In this document: piece after piece, positions 1 through 6,515 of the stretch | Layout: each line of letters opens with the position of its first letter | Position numbering within the stretch: position 1 is the stretch's first letter | Assembly (NCBI GenBank): GCA_023387695.1 | Contig: JAEWHT010000030.1 | Location: forward strand, 1-10,489 | DNA length: 10,489 bases | Reading direction: 5' to 3' | Origin: Pseudomonadota bacterium | GTDB lineage: Bacteria; Pseudomonadota; Alphaproteobacteria; Rhizobiales; Xanthobacteraceae | Program-made: the position numbers and the translations under genes | The notes under the pieces: generated by a model | What the model was told of the DNA's origin: nothing | Database searches by the model: none | What the model saw: the letters and a program-made list of their open reading frames with translations, nothing else

Positions 1-1387
1 CACGGAGGCGCTGACCTACCAGACCGGCAGCGCCAATATTCTCAACGTCATCGCGTCATCGCCGACCGACGTGGCGCCTGTGCTGAAGGCGATCGTCGAG
101 AACGCCTGCGAGCTCTGCGAAGCAGATGATGCGATCGTTTATTTACGTGATGGGCAATATCTTCGTTTCAGCGCCCATCACGGACCACTTGAGTTCAACG
201 TGGAAAGGTGGCCCATAGACCGAGCTTCGGCCGCGGGGCGGGCCTTCGTGGATCGGGAGTTCGTGCACATCCACGACGTCTCATCCAAAGAGGGCGAGCA
301 GGTTCCGGCAGGACAACTCGCGGCTCGTCGTATCGGCGTTCGTACCATGTTGAGTGTGCCCCTATTGCGCAAGGGCGAGAGCATCGGAACGATCGTGCTG
401 CGTCGTACCCAAGTGCATCCGTTCAGCGGCAAGCAGATCGCCCTGCTAAAAACCTTTGCCGACCAGGCCGTGATCGCCCTCGGCAATGTCCGCCTGTTCG
501 AGGAAGTGCAGGCCAAGACGCGCGAGCTCGAGCAATCGCTCGAAGATCTCCGCACTGCGCAGGACCGCCTGGTCCAGACCGAGAAGCTGGCTTCACTCGG
601 CCAGCTCACCGCGGGCATCGCGCATGAGATCAAGAACCCGCTCAATTTCGTCAATAATTTCTCGACGCTCTCGCTCGATCTCGCCGATGAGCTCAATGAC
701 ATTCTTGCGCAGGCCGGGCTTGCCGAACAGCTTCGCAAGGACATCGACGAGCTGACCGAGATGTTGAAGGACAATCTGTCCAAGATTGTCCGGCACGGCA
801 AACGCGCCGATTCCATCGTCAAGAACATGCTGCTGCATTCGCGCGAAGGTTCTGGCGAGCATCGTCCGGCCGACATCAACGCGCTGGTCGATGAGAGCCT
901 CAACCTCGCCTATCACGGCGCGCGGGCGGAGAATTCCGAGTTCGAGGTGACGCTACGTCGCGATTTCGACCCCGTGGCAGGCATGGTCGAGGTGTTCCCG
1001 CAGGAAATCACCCGCGTGCTGTTGAACCTGATCTCGAATGGATTTTATGCCGTCAGCCAGCGCAAGGCTGTGGCGAGCGGCGCTGTGGACTTTGAACCGC
1101 TGGTGACGGCGACGACCAGAGCGCAGGGCGACCAGGTCGAGATCCGCATCCGCGACAACGGCACCGGCATCCCGCCGGAAGCCAGGGAAAAGATCTTCAA
1201 TCCCTTCTTCACGACGAAGCCCGCCGGCGAAGGCACGGGCCTGGGCCTGTCGATGAGCCACGACATCATCGTGAAGCAGCATGGCGGCTCGATCGAGGTC
1301 GAGACGGAGCCGGGCGCCTTCACCGAATTCATCGTCACCCTGCGACGCAGGAGCGCGGCGCAAAAACTACCCGGAGAGACAAGGTGA
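1..1387 (+). CDS. Sensor histidine kinase, GAF-HisKA-HATPase (5' end outside window)
   Basis: Cytoplasmic-type sensor kinase that should autophosphorylate on histidine and pass the phosphate to the receiver encoded next. The frame is open from base 2 with no start needed, so the gene begins upstream; the GTG at 71 is only an internal codon. The visible 461 residues begin with a linker helix (TEALTYQTGSANILNVIASS) common before GAF domains. Numbered from that GTG, a GAF domain spans about 1-140, a coiled coil about 140-172, and the HisKA H-box follows (GIAHEIKNPLNF, His185). The HATPase domain has an N-box (LNLISNGFYAV, about 318-328), G1 box (DNGTGIP, 362-368), F box (FNPFFTTK, 376-383) and G2 box (GEGTGLGLS, 386-394), all apparently intact. 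No membrane segment is visible. The stop overlaps the next start by 4 bases (GTGA). The signal sensed by the GAF domain is unknown, and further sensor domains may lie upstream. Confidence 0.95.
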   Translation, partial: TEALTYQTGSANILNVIASSPTDVAPVLKAIVENACELCEADDAIVYLRDGQYLRFSAHHGPLEFNVERWPIDRASAAGRAFVDREFVHIHDVSSKEGEQVPAGQLAARRIGVRTMLSVPLLRKGESIGTIVLRRTQVHPFSGKQIALLKTFADQAVIALGNVRLFEEVQAKTRELEQSLEDLRTAQDRLVQTEKLASLGQLTAGIAHEIKNPLNFVNNFSTLSLDLADELNDILAQAGLAEQLRKDIDELTEMLKDNLSKIVRHGKRADSIVKNMLLHSREGSGEHRPADINALVDESLNLAYHGARAENSEFEVTLRRDFDPVAGMVEVFPQEITRVLLNLISNGFYAVSQRKAVASGAVDFEPLVTATTRAQGDQVEIRIRDNGTGIPPEAREKIFNPFFTTKPAGEGTGLGLSMSHDIIVKQHGGSIEVETEPGAFTEFIVTLRRRSAAQKLPGETR

Positions 1388-1773
1388 GCACCTATATCCT
1401 CGTCGTTGACGACGAGCCGGATGTCGAGAGCATGTTCCGACAGCATTTCCGGCGCGATCTGCGCGCCAGCCGTTTCGTGATGGAATTTGCCAATTCGGCG
1501 CCGGCGGCCCTCGAGCAGGTCAAGGCTATTGCCGATCCGTCGCTGATCTTGATTCTGTCCGACATCAACATGCCCGGCATGAGCGGGCTGGAGATGCTGA
1601 CCGAAGTGAAGACGGCACGGCCCAAGGTGCCCGTTATCATGATCACCGCCTATGGCGATGACGGAACGAAAAAGAAAGCGGCTGAACTCGGCGCGGCTGG
1701 TCTGTTGACCAAGCCGATCGATTTCAGTCTTCTCCGCCAGGAGATCGATGTACGGTTGGACCGCGCATCATAA
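1384..1773 (+). CDS. Single-domain response regulator (receiver only)
   Basis: A 129-residue CheY-like receiver with no output domain, probably the phosphoacceptor for the overlapping kinase. The usual catalytic residues are present: acidic pocket Asp9-Asp10-Glu11 (VVDDEPD), phosphoacceptor Asp60 (LSDINMPGMSG), Thr88 (MITAYGD) and Lys110 (LLTKPID). The protein ends about 20 residues after the KP motif, so it is complete at normal single-receiver length rather than truncated. The start is GTG, with GGAGAG at 1373-1378 five bases before it, inside the end of the kinase gene. The GTGA overlap suggests translational coupling. With no DNA-binding or enzymatic domain it must act by protein contact or as a phosphorelay intermediate; its partner cannot be read from this sequence. 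Confidence 0.95.
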   Translation: MSTYILVVDDEPDVESMFRQHFRRDLRASRFVMEFANSAPAALEQVKAIADPSLILILSDINMPGMSGLEMLTEVKTARPKVPVIMITAYGDDGTKKKAAELGAAGLLTKPIDFSLLRQEIDVRLDRAS

Positions 1774-1791
1774 GAGAAGCATGGGGAGCAG

Positions 1792-2775
1792 ATGAGACGC
1801 CGGGAGTTTGTCGCACTCTCTGCAAGTTATCTGGCTTGCGGCGCTCTCGCAAAAGCGGCGCCGGCGCCTCGAATGCCGACCGTCGGAGTGCTGTGGCACG
1901 CCGGCGCCCCGAGCGAAGAAGAGCCCTACTACTCGGCCCTGCTCCAGGGTTTTCGCGACCAAGGTTACATCGACGGCGAGACGATCAAGCTGGAACAGCG
2001 CTTTCCCGGCGAAAATCCCGAGCGCTTCAGGGCCTTTGCCGCCGAATTGATCGCATTGCAGCCGGATGTGCTGGTCGGAGTTGGCAGCCTCAGCACGCCC
2101 TATCTGGCGGAAGCCACCAAGACCATTCCGATCGTCTTCACGATTGTCGCCGATCCCGTCGCCATGAAGTTGGTCGACAGCCTCGCGGCCCCGGGTCGCA
2201 ACGCGACCGGCTTTTCGAACTATTCCGGCGATCTCATGGGAAAGCGCCTGGAGGTCCTGCGCAGAGCGCTGCCCGACCTCAAACATGTCGGCATGCTTTT
2301 CAATCCCGATGATCACTTGTCGTCGCGCTATGTGGCACAAGCGAGTTCCGCGGCCAAAACCTTGCAGCTCGATCTGACCCAGATGCAGGTCCGGACTCCG
2401 GACGCGTTCAAGCCGACCTTTTCGGACGCCGTTGGCAAAGGCGTTCAGGCCATCGCGATCGCCGGCGATGGATTCATGTTCCGGAACCGGGCGGAGATTG
2501 CAAAGCAAGGTGTCGAACGCCGTCTGCCAGTCTGTGGCTGGTCGCATGAAACGGCGGACGCGGGTTTCTTTGCCTCTTACGGGACGGATCAGCGTGATCT
2601 GGTTCGCAAGGCGGCGGGCTACGTCGGCAGAATTCTGAAGGGAGCGCGGCCGGCAGATCTGCCTGTCGAGCAACCGACGAAATTCGAGCTGGTTCTGAAC
2701 CTGAAAACAGCCAAAGCGCTCGGCGTCACGATACCTGACGCGCTGCTGCATCTCGCTGATGACGTCATCGAATGA
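1792..2775 (+). CDS. ABC-type solute-binding protein, ABC_sub_bind family (no transporter genes adjacent)
   Basis: Exported 327-residue periplasmic binding protein of the ABC_sub_bind (PF04392-like) family. The N-terminus MRRREFVALSAS has a twin-arginine-like RRxF pattern followed by a short hydrophobic stretch, with plausible cleavage near residues 20-23. A Cys16 (YLACG) makes a lipoprotein conceivable, but the lipobox is poor. Family signatures seen are GFRDQGYIDG (53-62), AAELIALQPDVLVG (83-96), IPIVFTIVADPVAMKLVDSL followed by PGRNATGFSN (112-143), and the C-terminal segment ADLPVEQPTKFELVLNLKTA through ALGVTIPDALL (288-319). It starts 18 bases after the receiver stop with GGGGAG at 1783-1788, so it is probably cotranscribed with the kinase and receiver. 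No permease or ATPase gene lies beside it. The ligand is unknown: family members are variously annotated for amino acids, sugars or aromatics, and nothing here decides. It may serve sensing rather than uptake. Confidence 0.93.
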   Translation: MRRREFVALSASYLACGALAKAAPAPRMPTVGVLWHAGAPSEEEPYYSALLQGFRDQGYIDGETIKLEQRFPGENPERFRAFAAELIALQPDVLVGVGSLSTPYLAEATKTIPIVFTIVADPVAMKLVDSLAAPGRNATGFSNYSGDLMGKRLEVLRRALPDLKHVGMLFNPDDHLSSRYVAQASSAAKTLQLDLTQMQVRTPDAFKPTFSDAVGKGVQAIAIAGDGFMFRNRAEIAKQGVERRLPVCGWSHETADAGFFASYGTDQRDLVRKAAGYVGRILKGARPADLPVEQPTKFELVLNLKTAKALGVTIPDALLHLADDVIE

Positions 2776-2803
2776 GCGGCAGTGGTGCCACTCGCGATTG
2801 ATG

Positions 2804-5467
2804 CTAAGCCGCGGCCGCCTGCTTCGACAGCAACTGCTTCAGCTTCGCCGCCGGCACCGCCGGGCTGAACAGCCAGCCCTGCATCTGGCTGCAGCCGAGC
2901 TGCCGCAGCACTTCGCGCTGGGCTTCTGTCTCGACGCCTTCCGCCGTCGTCGCCATGTGGCGGGCGGCGGCCATGTGCACCACGGCCTGGACGATCGGCG
3001 AGGAATCCTCGGATTGGCCAATGTCGTTGATGAAGCTGCGGTCGATCTTGATCTTGTCGAACGGGAAACGATGCAGATAGCTCAATGACGAATAGCCGGT
3101 GCCGAAATCGTCGAGCGCGATGCGCACGCCGAGCTCGCGCAGCTGTTGCAGGATCGTCAGTGCCTCTTCGTCGTCGCGGATCAGCACGGTTTCGGTGATC
3201 TCGAGCTCGAGCCGTCCCGGCGCGAGGCCTGACTCGGCGAGCGCTGAGGCCACCTTCAGCGCCAGCGTCTTGGAGCGGAACTGCACGGGCGAGACGTTGA
3301 CCGCGATGTGGATGTCGCCGGGCCACGACGCGGCTTCCGTGCAGGCCTGCTTCAGCACCCATTCGCCGATCTCGCCGATCAGGCCGGTCTCTTCCGCGAC
3401 CGGAATGAAGTCGGCGGGCGAAACCATTCCGCGCTCGGGATGGCGCCAGCGCAGCAGCGCCTCGCAGCCATTGACGACATTGGCGGAGAGATCGACCAGC
3501 GGCTGATAGTGCACCTCGAATTCGCCGCGGGCGAGTGCCTGACGCAAATCGAGCTCGAGTTGCCGGCGTTGCCGCGCCTTGGCGTCGTATTCGGGCACGA
3601 AGATGCGGAACGTGCCGCGTCCTTCGGTCTTTGCTGCATACATCGCCAGATCGGCGCGCTTGAGCAAATCGTCGAGATTGTCGCCATGGTCGGGCGCGAT
3701 TGCGATGCCGATGCTCGCATCGCTCGTGATCTCCTGGCCCTTGCAGTCGACCGGCACGCGCAGCGAATTCAAAATCTGTTCGGCGAGCATCGCCAGCTCG
3801 GCCTGGTCGCAGGTGCCGGCCTTGACGATGGCGAACTCGTCGCCGCCGAGCCGCGCCACCAAATCGTTGCCGCTGACGCAGGCGCGCAGGCGGTTTGCGA
3901 CCTGGCGCAGTAGTTCGTCGCCGACCTCGTGGCCGAGCGAATCGTTGACGCCCTTGAATTCGTCGACGTCGATATAGAGCACGGCAAAGGGCTTGCCCTG
4001 GCTGAGCTCGGCCACGCGCCGTTCCAGGTGCCCGCGCATCAAGACGCGGTTGGGCAGATCGGTCAGCGCGTCGTAATGCGCCATATGCGCGATGCGCTCG
4101 TCGGCGCGGATGCGCTCGGTGACGTCGTTGTGGGTGGCGAGCCAGCCGCCGGCGGTGCCGGGCTGGTTCTTGATCTCGATCAGGCGACCATCGGAAGTCT
4201 CGACGATGGTGCTCTGGATGCGGCCGGCATTGTCCAGAATGCCGTCGCAATAGGAATCGACATCGCCGTCGAACGAGCCGGTGTCGGCGCGATGCTGGAT
4301 CACGTCGCGGAAATAGGCGCCGGGCTTTACCACCGCAGTGGAGAGCCCATACATGTCGATGTAGCGGCTGTTACAGACGATGAGGCGCTCGTCCTGGTCG
4401 AACATCAACAGGCCCTGCGTCATCGTATTCATCGCGGTGTCGAGCCGCTGCTTCTCCAGCGAGACGCGGTGGGTCACCTGGCGGAAGATCAGGAACAGTG
4501 TGAGCACGAGCAAGCCGATCGACAGCACGGCCACGGTGACGAAGAACTTGGTTTGCGCGCGCCAGGTGGCGAGCGTCGCATCCAGCGACCGGGTGGCGAC
4601 CACGACCAGTGGTTCGCCGGTCAGCATGCGCGAGGCGACGATGCGGTCCCTGCCGTCCATCGGGCTTGCGAGCTGGGTCGTCACGAAGGTGCGCTCGAAC
4701 ACGGCCCTCTGCTCGGGCGAGCCAGTGCGGAAGTTCTGCCCGATCATCGCGTCGACATGCGGAACGCGCGCGAGCAGCTGGCCATTCTGGTGGTGCATCG
4801 CGATCGAGGAGTCCTCGCCGAGCCCGGCCGAGGCGAAGAAGGATTCAAGCTGCTCGGGCGTAATGGCCCGCGACACCACGCCGAGGAATTCACTATGCGG
4901 GCCGGAGATGCGCCGGCCGAACACGATCGCCGGACCGTTGCCGAACCGACCGGGCACGACCTCGATCTCTTCCTGCAGGGCCGGGTCGTTCTTGAGGCGG
5001 TTGAAATAGCCGCGATCCGACACCGAGATGTCGGCGACCGGCCAGCGCCGGGACGAGTTGATCAGGGTGCCATTGGCATCGAAGATATTGGCGCCGGCGA
5101 CGTCGGACCAGCCGCTCGCCTTAGTGCGCAGCACCTCGTGCACGGCAAGCGTGCTCATCTCGCTGCGGAAGACGTCGGCGGATTCGATGCCATGGCTTTC
5201 GAGCTCCGCGAGAATGCTCTTCTGGAGCACCGCGAAATCCTCGAACTCGCGATCGAAATGGCGGGCGAGCAGGCGGACGGAACTTTCGAGGCTTTCGCGG
5301 CCGCTCTCGATCGCGTTCTGGCGGAAGCGATCAACGGTGAGTCCGGTGCCGATGGCGGTTGCGGCCATCAGCACGAAGCCACCCACGATCAGCCACGTCA
5401 GCGGCGCGCCCCGCCAACGGCGAAGCAGCGCGCGTAGTCGCGCGGTCCATCGTATTGATGCGCCCAT
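2804..5467 (-). CDS. Membrane-bound CACHE-PAS-GGDEF-EAL c-di-GMP enzyme
   Basis: An 887-residue inner-membrane protein that should make and/or break cyclic di-GMP. Order: short basic N-terminus; TM1 about 23-45; periplasmic dCACHE-like sensor about 46-305 (for example ISVSDRGYFNRLKND); TM2 about 307-328; PAS domain about 340-452 (AMNTMTQGLLMFDQDERLIV); GGDEF domain about 458-620 with intact motif RLGGDEF (541-545) and DALTDLPNR at the start; EAL domain about 630-880. EAL catalytic positions look intact: EALLRW (669-671), NVSPVQF, ELEITET, ALDDFGTGYSSL, KIKIDRSF, AEGVETEAQ and QGWLFS. The inhibitory RxxD site is missing, because the four residues ending at Asp535 read SGND, with Ser where Arg is expected. 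The start is ATG with GGGAGGG at 5472-5478, four bases before it. The gene is convergent with the binding-protein gene, 28 bases apart, and lies downstream of the secreted-protein gene on the same strand. Which activity dominates cannot be read from the sequence. Confidence 0.95.
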   Translation of the reverse strand: MGASIRWTARLRALLRRWRGAPLTWLIVGGFVLMAATAIGTGLTVDRFRQNAIESGRESLESSVRLLARHFDREFEDFAVLQKSILAELESHGIESADVFRSEMSTLAVHEVLRTKASGWSDVAGANIFDANGTLINSSRRWPVADISVSDRGYFNRLKNDPALQEEIEVVPGRFGNGPAIVFGRRISGPHSEFLGVVSRAITPEQLESFFASAGLGEDSSIAMHHQNGQLLARVPHVDAMIGQNFRTGSPEQRAVFERTFVTTQLASPMDGRDRIVASRMLTGEPLVVVATRSLDATLATWRAQTKFFVTVAVLSIGLLVLTLFLIFRQVTHRVSLEKQRLDTAMNTMTQGLLMFDQDERLIVCNSRYIDMYGLSTAVVKPGAYFRDVIQHRADTGSFDGDVDSYCDGILDNAGRIQSTIVETSDGRLIEIKNQPGTAGGWLATHNDVTERIRADERIAHMAHYDALTDLPNRVLMRGHLERRVAELSQGKPFAVLYIDVDEFKGVNDSLGHEVGDELLRQVANRLRACVSGNDLVARLGGDEFAIVKAGTCDQAELAMLAEQILNSLRVPVDCKGQEITSDASIGIAIAPDHGDNLDDLLKRADLAMYAAKTEGRGTFRIFVPEYDAKARQRRQLELDLRQALARGEFEVHYQPLVDLSANVVNGCEALLRWRHPERGMVSPADFIPVAEETGLIGEIGEWVLKQACTEAASWPGDIHIAVNVSPVQFRSKTLALKVASALAESGLAPGRLELEITETVLIRDDEEALTILQQLRELGVRIALDDFGTGYSSLSYLHRFPFDKIKIDRSFINDIGQSEDSSPIVQAVVHMAAARHMATTAEGVETEAQREVLRQLGCSQMQGWLFSPAVPAAKLKQLLSKQAAAA

Positions 5468-5543
5468 CCAGCCCTCCCGTGGGATGCAAGATGCAGCAAA
5501 ACAGAGAAGACCCCGTTACCAGTCAAGGTTAGGGAAATATGAA

Positions 5544-5571
5544 TTGGAACAAAATCAGGGAGTTGGAACAA
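5544..5571. repeat. Two direct copies of TTGGAACAA upstream of the GGDEF-EAL gene
   Basis: TTGGAACAA occurs at 5544-5552 and again at 5563-5571, starts 19 bases apart. Each copy has partial dyad symmetry (TTG-N3-CAA). They lie 77-104 bases upstream of the ATG of the GGDEF-EAL gene, within the 135-base gap after the secreted-protein gene. This is the spacing expected of tandem operator half-sites on the same face of the helix or slightly offset, but no known regulator is matched. Apart from this pair and the Shine-Dalgarno of the downstream gene, the gap shows no clear promoter or terminator. Confidence 0.4.
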
Positions 5572-5602
5572 CGCGAGCAGAGCCGCGATTCCGCAACCGC
5601 TT

Positions 5603-6325
5603 TCACTCCCGTTTCACTTCCCATTTCAACGCGTCCGCATTCTCCTTGGCGAACATCGCGGGCACGTCGAACTTGCCGGTCTGAAGGTCGTAGCGGCATC
5701 GCCAGCTACCCAGTCCCTTCATGACGGTGTTTTTGGGGTGCTTGTCGTATTCGCCCCCGAGCGAGATCACGATGTAGCGGTTGTCGGGCCAGGTCACGCC
5801 GAGTTCGCGATAGGCATTCTCCGTGCCCTCAACGAGATCGGCAGAGATGTGGAAGTCGAGCTTGGCGAAGTGTTTGGTCTCGGGACGGCCATAGAAATAG
5901 GCCCAGGCGAGATCGCTCAGCGACTTTTTGGTTGCGCTCACGAAGGCGCCGTTCTCGACATGGTAGAGGAACAGATCCTGTGTGCCCGAGCCGATCTTCT
6001 GCATCCGCACCAGCCACTGCGAGTCGTTGGTGAAGCGGAAGCCGGCGCCATAGCCTTGCTCGGGCTTCAACTCCGTCATCTGGTCACCCTTCCGCGCCCA
6101 GACCTGCCATTTGACGTCAAAAGTGCCGGGGTCCTTGGTGTACTGCTCGAGCTTGGTGGCGCCGTCGGGCGAGGTGAAGGCGAGGTCGGTATCGTCGGTG
6201 AGAACGAACCCCTGCGGCGGGCCGGAGGCGGCGGGTGCGGGGGAGGCGGTAAGGGGGGTGGCAAGGGAGGTGACAAGCGTCAGGGTAAGCGCCAGCCATG
6301 GCGCGGCGCGGCAAAATGCGGTCAC
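5603..6325 (-). CDS. Secreted protein of unknown function
   Basis: A 240-residue protein that I do not recognise by function. It has a Sec-type signal peptide: hydrophobic core APWLALTLTLVTSLATPL at about 8-25 and likely cleavage after Ala27 (LTA-SPA), with an Ala/Pro-rich stretch after it. The mature part is rich in aromatic and charged residues with alternating patterns typical of beta structure (FDVKWQVWARKGDQ, GFRFTNDSQWLVRMQKIGS, DLFLYHVENGAFVSATKK). It ends with WRCRYDLQTGKFDVP then MFAKENADALKWE, which looks like a conserved tail. Only two cysteines are present, one of them in the signal. The start is GTG at 6325, chosen because AAGGA (6334-6338 on this strand) lies 8 bases before it and the signal peptide begins there. 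It is transcribed toward the GGDEF-EAL gene, 135 bases upstream of it, and is divergent from the LysM gene. A conspicuous hairpin sits just before its Shine-Dalgarno. Confidence 0.85.
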   Translation of the reverse strand: MTAFCRAAPWLALTLTLVTSLATPLTASPAPAASGPPQGFVLTDDTDLAFTSPDGATKLEQYTKDPGTFDVKWQVWARKGDQMTELKPEQGYGAGFRFTNDSQWLVRMQKIGSGTQDLFLYHVENGAFVSATKKSLSDLAWAYFYGRPETKHFAKLDFHISADLVEGTENAYRELGVTWPDNRYIVISLGGEYDKHPKNTVMKGLGSWRCRYDLQTGKFDVPAMFAKENADALKWEVKRE

Positions 6326-6345
6326 AGGGGAAATCCTTAAAATAT

Positions 6346-6374
6346 GGCCGCCAAAGAGTGGCTTTGAGGCGGCC
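6346..6374 (-). promoter_or_regulatory. Leader hairpin before the secreted-protein gene
   Basis: Inverted repeat GGCCGCC (6346-6352) with GGCGGCC (6368-6374), extended inward by AAAG (6353-6356) with CTTT (6362-6365) across a 2-base GA bulge, closing a 5-base loop. Read on the minus strand the stem is followed at once by ATATTTT (6345-6339), then the Shine-Dalgarno AAGGA (6338-6334) and the GTG start at 6325. The arrangement resembles either an attenuator-like terminator in a leader or a structure that controls ribosome access. A partly overlapping dyad GAGGC-G-GCCTC (6366-6376) could instead be a protein-binding site. The hairpin is directly visible; its function is inferred. Confidence 0.45.
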
Positions 6375-6445
6375 TCGCTGATTTGACGCAGGTCCGGCCA
6401 CGCCGGTTCATCCCATCGACCGTCTTGCTGCCGTGGTCAAAACAG

Positions 6446-6467
6446 CGCAATTTGCACAACGCAATTT
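6446..6467. repeat. Direct repeat CGCAATTT in the divergent promoter region
   Basis: CGCAATTT occurs at 6446-6453 and 6460-6467, separated by GCACAA. The overlapping TTGC-N5-GCAA forms a short dyad between them. It lies 49-70 bases upstream of the LysM ATG in the 190-base gap between divergent genes, a suitable place for an operator or promoter element. No convincing -35/-10 pair was found on either strand here: TTGCAC at 6452 has only a weak -10 partner at 6475. Besides this repeat and the leader hairpin I see nothing else in the gap. Confidence 0.3.
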
Positions 6468-6515
6468 ATCTGGGTTGATTTGCGATCCAGAGTTTTGATC
6501 AGGGTTTGAAGACTG

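Noticed and set aside
71..73. GTG at 71 as the start of the histidine kinase
   Set aside because: The frame is open to the window edge and the upstream residues are a typical pre-GAF linker helix, so the GTG is internal.
2776..2803. Possible bidirectional terminator AGTGG-TG-CCACT (2781-2792) between the convergent genes
   Set aside because: Only 4 pairs can form with a workable loop and no U-run follows on either strand, so it is too weak to call.
2619..4250. A 543-codon minus-strand open frame spanning the ends of the binding-protein and GGDEF-EAL genes
   Set aside because: The translation is Arg/Pro/Ala-rich without any domain, overlaps two well supported genes and has the character of a frame-shifted shadow.
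3929..5437. A 502-codon plus-strand open frame opposite the GGDEF-EAL gene
   Set aside because: It is fully antisense to a gene with clear domains, its composition is Glu/Asp/His/Ala-rich low-quality sequence, and long shadow frames are expected at this GC content.
5468..5602. EcfG-type (GGAAC...CGTT) promoter suggested by the GGAAC strings
   Set aside because: No CGTT-like -10 element at 16-17 bases was found, and the GGAAC strings are on the strand opposite to the downstream gene.
5738..6340. A 200-codon plus-strand frame opposite the secreted-protein gene
   Set aside because: Glycine-rich C-terminus and antisense position; the minus-strand frame has a signal peptide and a ribosome site.
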